NCBI GenBank assembly: GCA_044221315.1
Contig: JBGAPK010000021.1
Coordinates: forward strand, 1-64,000
Length of the DNA: 64,000 nt
DNA from: JAFEBO01 sp044221315
Lineage (GTDB): Bacteria; Planctomycetota; Phycisphaerae; Phycisphaerales; UBA1924
Reading direction: 5' to 3'
Position numbers and translations under genes: made by a program. The notes under the pieces are model-generated. The model was not told the origin of the DNA. It ran no database searches and saw nothing but the letters and a program-made list of their open reading frames with translations. The number at the start of each line of letters is the position of its first letter. The first letter of the stretch is position 1. Shown here in pieces: positions 47,140 through 56,306 of this stretch.

Positions 47140-48189
47140 ATGACGCTTCCGAATTCCAAAGGGCTACGCCGACTGCTTCGGATCCTGGTGGTCTTTTCCG
47201 CAGCGCTGGCGACGGGACTCGGCTTTGCCGGCCTGCTCGCATGGCAAATGATGGTCAACATGCCCGGTACGAGCCACTCGGGACCGCTGCCGACGCTCAC
47301 AGAGGGCCAGAATCAGCTCAAGGACGAGCTGCGATCGCACGTTGAGCACCTGGCGAGCGGTATCGGGCTGAGGAGTATTTATCACCCAAAGGAACTCGCG
47401 CGGGCAGCGCTCTATCTGAAGGAACAAGTCGGTTCGTACGGATATGAAGTCAATGAGCATTCGTTCCCGACTCGAGGCAGCCTGACACCCAATCTTGAAG
47501 TGACGCTCAAGGGCACATCGTCCACCCTTGGCGGTGAGATCGTGGTGGTTGGCGCCCACTACGACACGACGCAGCGATCGCCCGGCGCGGACGACAACGC
47601 CAGCGGGTGCGCGGCGGTGCTGGCCCTTGCGAAGCAATTTGCGGGCTCGCCGCAGGCCCGCACGATTCGGTTCGTGCTCTTTCCCAATGAAGAACTCCCG
47701 ACCGGCGGCACGCCGGAGATGGGAAGCTGGATCTACGCGAAGAAATGCCGCGCGGACGGCGACCGAATCGTCGCGATGCTCAGCCTCGAGACAATCGGCT
47801 ACTACACCGATGCGCCCGATTCGCAGAAGTATCCGCCGCCGCTCTCGAGCCTGTACCCGAGCACTGGAAACTTCGTTGCTTTCGTTTCGCGTTTTCAGGA
47901 TCGGGGGCTGGTGAAGCGGTGCGTCGGTGCGTTCCGCGATGCGGCAAAGTTTCCGAGCGAAGGCGCGGCGTTGCCCGAAGCGATCCGCGACATTGGACGG
48001 TCGGATCATTCGGCGTTCTGGAAGGAGGAGTACCCGGCATTGATGGTCACCGATACTGCGAACTTCCGGAACCCCAATTACCACCGGGCGACGGATACGG
48101 TTGAGACGGTGGACTTTGAGCGGCTGGCGCGGGTGGTCGACGGGCTCGCTGGAACTATTCGGAGAATTGCAGCCGATGTGCAAAATTGA
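47140..48189 (+). CDS. M28 family zinc aminopeptidase, membrane-anchored
   Basis: 349 residues with an N-terminal membrane helix (LRILVVFSAALATGLGFAGLLAW). Zinc ligands of the co-catalytic M28 peptidases are visible: His and Asp in VVGAHYDTTQRSPGADDNASG, the Glu pair in PNEELPTGG, Glu in LSLETIGYY and the last His in SDHSAFW. It probably cleaves N-terminal residues from peptides in the periplasm or on the surface. ATG 47140 is chosen: the upstream extension has no signal. It precedes the SUKH gene by 31 bp. Confidence 0.88.
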   Translation: MTLPNSKGLRRLLRILVVFSAALATGLGFAGLLAWQMMVNMPGTSHSGPLPTLTEGQNQLKDELRSHVEHLASGIGLRSIYHPKELARAALYLKEQVGSYGYEVNEHSFPTRGSLTPNLEVTLKGTSSTLGGEIVVVGAHYDTTQRSPGADDNASGCAAVLALAKQFAGSPQARTIRFVLFPNEELPTGGTPEMGSWIYAKKCRADGDRIVAMLSLETIGYYTDAPDSQKYPPPLSSLYPSTGNFVAFVSRFQDRGLVKRCVGAFRDAAKFPSEGAALPEAIRDIGRSDHSAFWKEEYPALMVTDTANFRNPNYHRATDTVETVDFERLARVVDGLAGTIRRIAADVQN

Positions 48190-48220
48190 CATTTTCGTGG
48201 CAAAGTGATAGTTTGCGTTT

Positions 48221-48934
48221 ATGTGGCCGTTCCGGAAGAAGCCAAAGTCCCTGCGGCATGAGCCAACTGGAATTCCACAACTCGACGCGTGGATCAGCGG
48301 AGTAGACGATGTTGCTGACGCGTGCGTTCGACTCGGCGGTACGAGGGAACAAATCAAGATTGGTCGTCCAGCAAGCTCAGAAGCTGCTCGCCAAATTGAA
48401 TTAGAACTCGGCAGAGCCTTGCCACGCTCCTTCCGTGCATTTGTCACCGAAGCAACCGCTTCGCTCGAAGTTCATTGGCAATTGCCATCGGGCGCAAACC
48501 TGCCAACGGAAGTCCGGGAGGCAACCGGCGGCATGCTTGAATTCTCCCTTGAAAGCATGCTCACACTTGAAGAGCACCGGGTGGGTTGGATTGATTCGGT
48601 CTTTTCCGATCCGTCAATTCCGGACAATGCATGCTGGCACAACTCAACCGCATTCATTCACAGTCCCAACGGCGATCTGATCGCCTTTGATTTTTCTACT
48701 CCCTCCGATGACCCGCCAATCATCTACCTGAACCACGAAGGCAAATTCCCGGGGAGCGCTCACGGCCAGCGGATTGCGGACAACTTTGGCGACCTGCTCT
48801 CACGATGGGCGCCGCTGGGTTTTGTCGGACCCGAGGTATGGCAGTGGCTTCCGTTCTGCGAGTCACAAATCGGCCGAATCGATCCACAGTCTCCGAATGC
48901 ACGCATCTGGACAAATGCCATTCGCGGGAATTGA
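48221..48934 (+). CDS. SUKH (SMI1/KNR4) domain protein
   Basis: 237 residues with a SUKH-type region: EAARQIELELGRALPRSFRAFV, LEFSLESMLTLEEHR and IAFDFSTPSDDPPIIYLNHEGKF. SUKH domains are often immunity proteins against contact-dependent or polymorphic toxins, though eukaryotic and other bacterial members have regulatory roles. No toxin gene is next to it. Base use is less GC-rich than in its neighbours. The start is ATG 48221 (MWPFRKKPKSLRH), with no clear ribosome-binding site. Confidence 0.75.
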   Translation: MWPFRKKPKSLRHEPTGIPQLDAWISGVDDVADACVRLGGTREQIKIGRPASSEAARQIELELGRALPRSFRAFVTEATASLEVHWQLPSGANLPTEVREATGGMLEFSLESMLTLEEHRVGWIDSVFSDPSIPDNACWHNSTAFIHSPNGDLIAFDFSTPSDDPPIIYLNHEGKFPGSAHGQRIADNFGDLLSRWAPLGFVGPEVWQWLPFCESQIGRIDPQSPNARIWTNAIRGN

Positions 48935-48962
48935 CACGCAGAATGGCTTGGACCGCGCGCCG

Positions 48963-49775
48963 CTACGGATATTCCTGCCTCGTCGGGCGAACCAGCACGT
49001 CGCTCACATGCACGTGCGCGGGCTGGCTCACGATGTAAACGATCGTCCTTGCCACGTCGGCCGGACTGAGCATCGGGCCGAATTTCTCCACCATCTGCCG
49101 ATACCACTCGGGTGTGTATCCGGCCACCGCCTGGAATTCGCTGGTCACGAACGCCGGCTCGATGAGCGTCACGCGGATGCCTTTGGGGCCCAGTTCCCGG
49201 CGCGTTCCTTCGGCGAGCGTCTGGACCGCAGCCTTGGTGGCTGAATAGAAACTGGAAAAAGGCGAGACGTGGCGACCGACCACGGAGCCGAGAATCACGA
49301 TATCCCGCGGCGTCTTCAGCCAGGCCCCGGTGTGCCCGAGTTGGCTTTCGGGTACCGCCGCGAGCATCCGCTTCCCCGCAGCACGGATCAAGAGCGACGC
49401 GCCGATGATGTTGGTGCGGATCATGGCGTCCCACTGCTTGTGATCCGAGGTGAGGGCCGTGCCCCCCAAGCCCCTTCCGGCGTTTATCACAACCAGGTCC
49501 GCCTCGCGATATCCAACCCCGTCGCCCAAGGCCCCGAATTGCCCGCGTGCGGTGTCGAGCACGCGTTCGACGATCTGCTCATCCGCGCAGTCGCCCGGTA
49601 CGATTGCGACGTCTTCGTCGCCAAGCTCGAGGCGCAGTGACTCGAGCTTTTCGGCACGGCGCGCGTTCATCACCACAGCGCAGTCCGATGCAACCAATTC
49701 ACGCACGATCGCCTCGCCGATCCCCGCCGAGGCGCCCGTGACGACCGCGATCCGATTTTTCAGCAACTGGGACAT
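48963..49775 (-). CDS. Short-chain dehydrogenase/reductase
   Basis: 270 residues, classical SDR fold. It has VVTGASAGIGEAIVREL for NAD(P) binding, VVINAGRGLGG, Ser in ILGSVVGRHV, then the Tyr-x3-Lys in FYSATKAAVQTLAEGTRRELGP and VTLIEPAFVTSEF. The substrate is unknown. The Arg in MNARRAEKLESL after the second strand suggests NADP preference. ATG 49775 gives the normal SDR N terminus (MSQLLKNRIAVVTG). Convergent with the SUKH gene and divergent from the ASPIC/UnbV gene at 49907. Confidence 0.9.
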   Translation of the reverse strand: MSQLLKNRIAVVTGASAGIGEAIVRELVASDCAVVMNARRAEKLESLRLELGDEDVAIVPGDCADEQIVERVLDTARGQFGALGDGVGYREADLVVINAGRGLGGTALTSDHKQWDAMIRTNIIGASLLIRAAGKRMLAAVPESQLGHTGAWLKTPRDIVILGSVVGRHVSPFSSFYSATKAAVQTLAEGTRRELGPKGIRVTLIEPAFVTSEFQAVAGYTPEWYRQMVEKFGPMLSPADVARTIVYIVSQPAHVHVSDVLVRPTRQEYP

Positions 49776-49906
49776 TCCCGATGGTAGCGGGAAACAGTGC
49801 GAAACCGGTGTGGGTTTGGCCGGTCTAATAGTGCGGACAGTCTCACGCCGGGCGCCTCGATCTCCGGCAACATTCCTTTCGTGCACAACGACCGGAGCCG
49901 TTCCTC

Positions 49907-51409
49907 ATGCGCACTGTCCGTTCACGTTCGATCTTTTTTGCCCTGTTGGCTCCGCTCGCGGGAATCCCTGCGACGGCCGTTGCCCAGATCGCCTTCGCCC
50001 CCGTCGATGCGGGACATCTGACGAACGACCGCAAGAGCTGTGGCGGCGTCACCATGCTCGACTTCGACGGCGACGGCAACGTGGACATTCTCATCACCGC
50101 GGGCTACGACGTCTCGAAGCAGCCGGAGAGCCAGCCCAGCCGCCTCTATTGGGGAGACGGCAATGCCCATTTCACGCTCGATGAGCACAATGCGCTGACA
50201 GAAGCGATCGCGTTCGGCTCGGGCAGCACGTGGGGAGATTTCGACAACGACGGCATTCTCGATTGCTTTGTCTCCTGCCAGCTCGACGCGGGCGGTGTCT
50301 TGGCCCGCGGCCTCGGCGGTCGCAAGTTCGAGATCCTCGACAACGCCGCTCCGCACACCGACAAAGGCAACACGTTTTCCTGCGCCTGGTCTGATATCGA
50401 CCGCGATGGCATTCTCGATCTTCTCCTCTGCAACAACGCATTCGCCGGCCCGGACGTGCCCTTTCTCTATCGGGGCAACGGCAAGGGCGGCTTCGTCCGT
50501 GTCACCGGCAACGATTTCGTCGATCGCAAGGCATCGACGGGAGGGGCCTACTTCTGCGACTATGACGACGACGGACTCCCGGACCTCTTCGCTCCCAACA
50601 ACTCGGGAAAACCGTGGCTCCTGCACAACGACGGCAACATGAAGTTGTTGCACGTTCCGCTCCCGGCGCTCGACACCAATCCCTTTCACTCCTCGGGCTG
50701 CTCGTGGGTCGATTATGAAGGCGACGGACGCATGGATCTGTCCATCGCATGCGGCACCGGCGGCCCGGCCCTGCTCTTTCGGAATACCGGCTCCGCCTTC
50801 GAGCGTGTCTCGCTGGGCGATTCCCATCTCTTTTCCACCAACACGGAACTCATCCACTGGGCCGATCTCAACAACGACGGTCACCTGGATTGCGTCGTTC
50901 CCAACTGGGGTGCGGGTTCGTTTGTCTATTCGAACAACGGCGACGGATCATTCCGACGGATCGACGTTCCGGGCTTCACCGATCGGGTATTCAATATCAG
51001 CTCGTGCGCGCTTGCCGACTATGACAACGACGGGCGCATCGACATGGTGTTCGGCCAGTGGCCGCTTCGGACGGGCACGGGAGAGTTGACATGGTTGTTC
51101 CACAACGAGAGCCGGACCGCTCCAGGAAAGTCCAACTGGATCAAGCTTGACCTGCATGGCACCAATTCCAACAAAGCGGCGATCGGCGCCCGCGTAAGAC
51201 TCACAGCCGACCTCGGCGGAAAGCCGAGCACGCAAACCCGGGAAGTCGACGCCGGGAACGGATTCCGAAGCCAAGGCGACCTCCGCCTCCATTTCGGGCT
51301 CGCCGAAGCCCCGAAGGCCGCTCACATCGAAATCCGCTGGCCGTCCGGAAAGACCCAGACCCTCGAAAACTTGAAAGCAAATCAGGTCCACGTCATCACC
51401 GAGCCATAA
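49907..51409 (+). CDS. FG-GAP/ASPIC-UnbV (CRTAC1-like) secreted protein, copy 1
   Basis: 500 residues with signal peptide (MRTVRSRSIFFALLAPLAGIPATAVAQ). FG-GAP/VCBS-type calcium loops repeat through the first 380 residues (DFDGDGNVDILIT, DFDNDGILDCFVS, DYDDDGLPDLFA, DYDNDGRIDMVFG). They end in an ASPIC/UnbV domain with DLHGTNSNKAAIGARV and EIRWPSGKTQTLENL. Function unknown; CRTAC1-family proteins bind ligands or surfaces. It is followed 57 bp later by a close paralogue. GGAG precedes the start. Confidence 0.85.
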   Translation: MRTVRSRSIFFALLAPLAGIPATAVAQIAFAPVDAGHLTNDRKSCGGVTMLDFDGDGNVDILITAGYDVSKQPESQPSRLYWGDGNAHFTLDEHNALTEAIAFGSGSTWGDFDNDGILDCFVSCQLDAGGVLARGLGGRKFEILDNAAPHTDKGNTFSCAWSDIDRDGILDLLLCNNAFAGPDVPFLYRGNGKGGFVRVTGNDFVDRKASTGGAYFCDYDDDGLPDLFAPNNSGKPWLLHNDGNMKLLHVPLPALDTNPFHSSGCSWVDYEGDGRMDLSIACGTGGPALLFRNTGSAFERVSLGDSHLFSTNTELIHWADLNNDGHLDCVVPNWGAGSFVYSNNGDGSFRRIDVPGFTDRVFNISSCALADYDNDGRIDMVFGQWPLRTGTGELTWLFHNESRTAPGKSNWIKLDLHGTNSNKAAIGARVRLTADLGGKPSTQTREVDAGNGFRSQGDLRLHFGLAEAPKAAHIEIRWPSGKTQTLENLKANQVHVITEP

Positions 51410-51466
51410 GCAATACGCAAGGCAATCTCAAACGTCGCTTGCCTTTCGTAACTCCAGGAGAATCTC

Positions 51467-52945
51467 ATGCACCCAGTCTGTCTTGTCGTCGCCGGCTTGT
51501 CCATCGGCTTCGCTGCCGCGCCCGCGCAGGTGGCCTTCTCGCCAGTCAATGCGGGCCACCTCACGTCTGATCACAAGAGCAACGGCGGCGTGAGCATGCT
51601 CGATTTCGACGGCGACGGAAACGTTGACGTTCTTGTCACCGCCGGGTACGACGTTTCCAAAGAGCCCGAGCGTCAGCCCAGCCGGTTGTACTGGGGCGAC
51701 GGGAGGGGCAACTTCACGCTGGACGAGAACAATGTGCTCACGAACGGCATCACGTTCGGCTCGGGCAGCACGTGGGGAGACTTCGACAACGACGGAATTC
51801 TGGACGTTGTGGTCGCTTGCCAGCTCAATTTCGGATCGGTTGTTGCGCGTGGCCTTGGAAACCGACGCTTCGAAATCGTTGAGAATTCGCCGGTCCATTC
51901 GGACAAGGGCAACGCATTCTCTTCCGTGTTCGCCGACATCGATTCCGATGGTTTTCTTGACCTGATGCTCTGCAACAACGCTTACGCCTCGCCCAACGTC
52001 AGCCATTTCTATAAGGGCGACGGCAAGGGCGGCTTCACCCGCATGACCGGAGCAATCACCGAACGCAAGTCATCAACCGGCGGCGCATACTTCGGCGATG
52101 CGGACGGTGATGGCCGCCCCGACCTCTTCATGCCGAACAACAGCGGAAGACCCGCCTTCTATCGCAATGAGGGCGACTGGAAATTCACGCCCGCGGCCGT
52201 TGGCGGACTCGAGCTCAATCCCTTTCCAACTTCCGGATCGGCCTGGGTGGACTACAACAACGACGGCCTGCTCGACCTATCTGTCGCCTGCTACCAGGGC
52301 GGCACCATCCTGCTCTTTAGGAACATCGGTTCGGGGAATCTCGAACGCGCCCCGCTGGGCGACTCGCATCTCTTTAGCACGAATGCAGCTCTGCTTCAGT
52401 GGGCCGACTTCGACAACGATGGCAACATCGATTGCTTCGTTCCCAATTGGGGTGTCGGCTCGTTCCTTTACATGAACCAGGGGAACGGCGAATTCAAGCG
52501 CCTCTCTGTCCCCGGTCTCACCGATCAGGCCTACAACGCGAGCTCGTGCGCTCTGTCGGATTATGACAACGACGGCAAGATCGATGTTCTGATCGGGCAG
52601 TGGCCCCTCCATCCCGGCGACAACGAGCTGACCAAGCTCTACCACAATGACAGCCCGAACGCGGGGCGCTGGATCAAGGTCAAACTCCGCGGCACGACCT
52701 GCAATCGGTCGGGGATCGGCGCGCGCGTCACGGCCCGCGCGACCATCGGAGGGAAGAAAACCAGTCAGATGCGCGAGGTGAACGCCGGGAGCGGCATGCG
52801 AAGCCAGGGAGATCTCGTCCAGCACTTCGGGCTCGGTGACGCCGCCTCCGCTGATGAAATTGAAGTGCGCTGGCCGAACGGCAAGAGTCAATTGGTCAGG
52901 GTTGCTCCGGCGGGCAAAGTGATTGAAATCGTCGAAGCCCAGTAA
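51467..52945 (+). CDS. FG-GAP/ASPIC-UnbV (CRTAC1-like) secreted protein, copy 2
   Basis: 492 residues, clearly homologous to the preceding gene throughout (for example GGVSMLDFDGDGNVDVL versus GGVTMLDFDGDGNVDIL; GSGSTWGDFDNDGILD shared). It starts with a signal peptide (MHPVCLVVAGLSIGFAAAPAQ) behind AGGAGA and ends in an ASPIC/UnbV domain (EVRWPNGKSQLVRVAP). The pair arose by tandem duplication. Substitutions are spread over the length, so the copies are old rather than a recent assembly artefact. Confidence 0.85.
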   Translation: MHPVCLVVAGLSIGFAAAPAQVAFSPVNAGHLTSDHKSNGGVSMLDFDGDGNVDVLVTAGYDVSKEPERQPSRLYWGDGRGNFTLDENNVLTNGITFGSGSTWGDFDNDGILDVVVACQLNFGSVVARGLGNRRFEIVENSPVHSDKGNAFSSVFADIDSDGFLDLMLCNNAYASPNVSHFYKGDGKGGFTRMTGAITERKSSTGGAYFGDADGDGRPDLFMPNNSGRPAFYRNEGDWKFTPAAVGGLELNPFPTSGSAWVDYNNDGLLDLSVACYQGGTILLFRNIGSGNLERAPLGDSHLFSTNAALLQWADFDNDGNIDCFVPNWGVGSFLYMNQGNGEFKRLSVPGLTDQAYNASSCALSDYDNDGKIDVLIGQWPLHPGDNELTKLYHNDSPNAGRWIKVKLRGTTCNRSGIGARVTARATIGGKKTSQMREVNAGSGMRSQGDLVQHFGLGDAASADEIEVRWPNGKSQLVRVAPAGKVIEIVEAQ

Positions 52946-53021
52946 CCAAGAGTCCGGAACTTGCGCAGATCTTCTGCCGCGGGCGGAGGCGCCTGTCTAG
53001 CCTTGCGGCTCTGCGCAAGGT

Positions 53022-54053
53022 ATGTTCGGCTCTCATCTCTCCATCGCCGGATCCATGCACCAGGCCTTGATCGAGGCCGAGTCGTTCGGCATGGATACCG
53101 TCCAAGTCTTCACCAAGAACCAGCAACAATGGAAAACCAGGCCGCTTGAAGAGCCGGCGGTTCGCGACTGGTTGACGGAGCTCAATCGCCTCGGCTGGCA
53201 GGACCGCGTGATCAGCCACGCGGGGTACCTGTCCAACCTGGGCACCCCCGACGATGAACTGTGGAAGAAGAGCATCGATCTGATGACGATCGAGATCGAG
53301 CGCTGCGAGGCACTTTCCATCCCCATTCTGGTGCACCACCCCGGCGCCTACACCACCTCGAGCGCCAAGGAAGGAATCGAGCGTATCGCCACCGCCTACG
53401 CCGAGCTCATGTCCCGCACCAAGGGAATGCGAACGGTCGTCTGTCTCGAGGGCACCGTCGGAGCGGGGTCTCAGCTCGGGGGAACTTTCGAAGAGTTGGC
53501 CCTGATCCGGGAACGGGCCATACAAGCCAGCGGAGCGCCCGATCGCATCGGCTACTGCCTTGATACCTGCCACATGCACGCCGCCGGGTATGACATGTCC
53601 ACTCGAGAGAGCGCCATCGCCGTGATCAAGGAGTTCGACCGTCTGTGCGGCCTCGCCAACCTCAGGGCCGTGCATCTGAACGACTCCAAGGGAGAGCACG
53701 GTTCCCGTCTCGACCGGCACGAGCACCTGGGGAGAGGCACGATCGGCGGCAATCCCACTCCGGCGGGGCTCGCTCGCTCGGGATTCGCTGCTTTCGTGAA
53801 CCACCCTCGGCTCGCCCGCGTACCCATGATCCTCGAAACCCCCAAAGGAGAGGATGAGAAGGGTCGTTCGTGGGATGCGATCAACTTGAGCCTGCTGCGA
53901 TGCTTACGCGAAGGCAGCGCGAAACCGGCCCCCATTCGACCCGGCGCCTCCCGAACGCGGCCCCGCAACGAAGGCAAATTGACAATACGAACAAAGTCCG
54001 TCAAATCGAGGTCCAGAAACACCCCAAAAACAGCCGATTCAAGGAAGCCATGA
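53022..54053 (+). CDS. nfo: Endonuclease IV (AP endonuclease)
   Basis: 343-residue zinc-dependent AP endonuclease of base-excision repair. It has MFGSHLSIAGSMHQALIEA, VFTKNQQQW, LVHHPGAY, VVCLEGTVGAGSQLG, CLDTCHMHAAGYD, VHLNDSKGEHGSRLDRHEHLG and ILETPKG, with all metal ligands evident. The usual length is about 280-300. Here about 45 extra C-terminal residues (KPAPIRPGASRTRPRNEG...) are strongly basic. The stop overlaps the next gene's ATG (ATGA), coupling it to the TPR lipoprotein. No strong ribosome-binding site precedes the start ATG. Confidence 0.93.
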   Translation: MFGSHLSIAGSMHQALIEAESFGMDTVQVFTKNQQQWKTRPLEEPAVRDWLTELNRLGWQDRVISHAGYLSNLGTPDDELWKKSIDLMTIEIERCEALSIPILVHHPGAYTTSSAKEGIERIATAYAELMSRTKGMRTVVCLEGTVGAGSQLGGTFEELALIRERAIQASGAPDRIGYCLDTCHMHAAGYDMSTRESAIAVIKEFDRLCGLANLRAVHLNDSKGEHGSRLDRHEHLGRGTIGGNPTPAGLARSGFAAFVNHPRLARVPMILETPKGEDEKGRSWDAINLSLLRCLREGSAKPAPIRPGASRTRPRNEGKLTIRTKSVKSRSRNTPKTADSRKP

Positions 54054-55120
54054 CGACCGGCAACTTTTACCGCTACACACGTCGTACTTCTCTTTCGCTC
54101 GCCATCCTTGTCGGGGCGGCCCTCTCCGGCTGCGCGGGAGGCAGCGCCAGTTCAACCTCGACCGGAGCCGACACGTCGAATGCGTCAACCCCGAAGGCGG
54201 TCAACGACGTTCCCGAAGCATCGCCCAAGACCAGAGATGCGATCGCACAGAACGCTCTGGCCAAGGCGCACGAGTACGCAAGCAAGGGAATGACACGTCC
54301 GGCGCTCATTGAGTTTGAGCGTGCCATCGAAAACAATCCATCGCTGCCTCAGGCATACATCGGGGCGGCGGAACTCTACCGCAAGAGCGGCGACTACGAG
54401 TCCGCCGCCGTGCGTTATGGACAGGCGGCGGACCTGTTGCCGCAGGATTTCGAGCCGCGCTACTCGCAGGGGCTGATGCTGCAATTGCAGCACCGCATCA
54501 AGGAAGCGGTGCGTGCATATCTGAAGGCGCTCGAGATCAAGCCGAGCGATTTCGACGCGAATCTGAACATTGCCACCGCCTACCTCGAACTTGAGGAACC
54601 CGCCAGCGCCCTGCCCTACGGACAGCGCGCCGTACAGATCAACCCCAAGAGCGGCCCGGCACACGCCAATCTCGGCTCGATTTATGCCGCCCTCGGTAAG
54701 CACCAGGAGGCCGTCAACGAGTACCGCCAGGCGCTGGAGCAGGTTGAGTTGTCTCCCCCGCTGCTGCTGAATCTTGCAAACAGCCTCGGCAAGATCCAGC
54801 GCTTCGAGGAGATGATCAACACGCTGAATCAGGTGATCAAGATCCAGCCATCGGCCGCGGCGTACGAGCGCATGGGCTTCGCCGAGTTCAAGCTCTACAA
54901 GTACGACGAAGCGCTCAAGTGCTTCCGCACGTCGATCGAGATCGATCCGAATTACGCACCCGGCCAGACCGGCGTCGGCGTCTGCCTGCTCAACGAATAT
55001 GAGTTCACCAAGCGCACCAACGACGAGTTCCGCGTGGAGGGCCTGCAGCACCTGCGCACAAGCGTTCAGCTCGACCCGCGCCAGTCGTATGTGATCGACC
55101 TGATCAACAAGTACCGCTGA
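54050..55120 (+). CDS. TPR-repeat lipoprotein
   Basis: 356 residues. The lipoprotein signal (MTTGNFYRYTRRTSLSLAILVGAALSGC, lipobox LSGC) is followed by a Ser/Thr-rich linker and six or more tetratricopeptide repeats (for example PALIEFERAIENNPSLPQAY, AVRAYLKALEIKPSDFD, AVNEYRQALEQVE). It is an outer-membrane or periplasmic scaffold, perhaps in envelope assembly; no partner is evident. ATG 54050 overlaps the endonuclease IV stop by 4 bp, with AAGGAAG upstream. Its end overlaps the convergent GDSL gene by 17 bp. Confidence 0.87.
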   Translation: MTTGNFYRYTRRTSLSLAILVGAALSGCAGGSASSTSTGADTSNASTPKAVNDVPEASPKTRDAIAQNALAKAHEYASKGMTRPALIEFERAIENNPSLPQAYIGAAELYRKSGDYESAAVRYGQAADLLPQDFEPRYSQGLMLQLQHRIKEAVRAYLKALEIKPSDFDANLNIATAYLELEEPASALPYGQRAVQINPKSGPAHANLGSIYAALGKHQEAVNEYRQALEQVELSPPLLLNLANSLGKIQRFEEMINTLNQVIKIQPSAAAYERMGFAEFKLYKYDEALKCFRTSIEIDPNYAPGQTGVGVCLLNEYEFTKRTNDEFRVEGLQHLRTSVQLDPRQSYVIDLINKYR

Positions 55121-56201
55121 GCACCCGGCGCCGACGCGGTGCCGCAAAGAACACAACCGCAAAGAGCGATGCCGCCCCCGGCGCCGGAATGAGCTCGAAC
55201 GCGGCGTCGCCGATCAGGCTGTGGATCTTGCTGGTCGGATGGATCTCATCCCAGAAGACAAACGTGTCCGGGTCGATGCCGTCCTTCACGGCGCCGTTGC
55301 GGCTGGGTGCAAAGGTCTTCCCGGAAAAATTCGTCCCGGTGGTAATGATGTTGTCGGTTGTGTTCGCCGGCTTGAACGCCATCTTGCCGTCGAGCAGATT
55401 GTTCATCAGCGTGTAGATATCGAGCCCGTATATCGTCGTGCCGGGAGCATCCTTGAGGATCGCCTTTATCGCGTCGGTCCAGGCATTCCGGAATGCTTTT
55501 GAAGCGTCGCCGAGCGCCGTTACCAGATCCTGCTTCAGCGACTTGGCGAACGGCGTCCGATCGAGCGACGGAACATCAGCCCAGAGAATCGAGAGCGGCT
55601 TGCCGTTCTCCGCCTTGGAGATCAACGTTCGGATCTGCGTGTTGAGATTGGTCACCGCGTCTGTCGCGGCCTTTTTCACCGAGGCTGCTGTCGCGTTCTT
55701 TTCCTTCACCGCGCCGAAAATATCATTTCCCCCGGCCCAGAACACGTAGAGCGAGTCGTTCTTCGCAACCGGGCTGGCCTTCAGAAAGGTCTTGAGCTGC
55801 ACGTCGGTCCCCGGGACACCGATGAACGGGCTTTTCGTTTCCGCCCCGCCGTAGGAGTAGTTGGTTCCGCCGCGCAGCGAGGCCGTCGCGGGCGCGATGT
55901 TCATCTTGAGATCGGTCTTCAAACGACGGGCAAGTTGCTCGTGCCAGACGCCGTCGTACTTGGACTGCTGCGTCTTGACTTCCTTGATCTTGGTGTTGTC
56001 CGATCCGTCCGTCCACCGGTCCTGCGTATAGAAAGGCAGCGTGGGGCGCGGGTCATACTTGATCTTCGTCGTAAAATCAAAGACATTCCCGTTGTCCGAC
56101 AGGCTGTCACCGAAAATGGTCAGGCTCGAGAATGAGGGCGCCGCAATCGCAGCGCCCGAGATCAGCAACGCGACCACGCAGCCGAAGAATCGACGGTTCA
56201 T
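55104..56201 (-). CDS. GDSL esterase/lipase-like protein with PEP-CTERM-type tail
   Basis: 365 residues with a signal peptide (MNRRFFGCVVALLISGAAIAA). The GDSL blocks are SLTIFGDSLSDNGNVF (Ser), GGTNYSYGGAET (Gly), FWAGGNDIFG (Asn) and FVFWDEIHPTSKIHSL (Asp/His). It resembles the SGNH_plant-type/autotransporter lipase group. The C terminus, IPAPGAASLFAVVFFAAPRRRR, is a PEP-CTERM-like sorting signal, so the enzyme is probably retained on the surface. The substrate (lipids or polysaccharide esters) is unknown. Confidence 0.85.
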   Translation of the reverse strand: MNRRFFGCVVALLISGAAIAAPSFSSLTIFGDSLSDNGNVFDFTTKIKYDPRPTLPFYTQDRWTDGSDNTKIKEVKTQQSKYDGVWHEQLARRLKTDLKMNIAPATASLRGGTNYSYGGAETKSPFIGVPGTDVQLKTFLKASPVAKNDSLYVFWAGGNDIFGAVKEKNATAASVKKAATDAVTNLNTQIRTLISKAENGKPLSILWADVPSLDRTPFAKSLKQDLVTALGDASKAFRNAWTDAIKAILKDAPGTTIYGLDIYTLMNNLLDGKMAFKPANTTDNIITTGTNFSGKTFAPSRNGAVKDGIDPDTFVFWDEIHPTSKIHSLIGDAAFELIPAPGAASLFAVVFFAAPRRRRVLSGTC

Positions 56202-56306
56202 GGGATCCCCTCCTATTGCCGGGGCGGAGCCGGCCTTGTCTCTGATCCCAGTCTACCGCTCGACGCCCCCGCGCCAAGCCCCGTCCTGCATCGCTACGCT
56301 GTGTTT

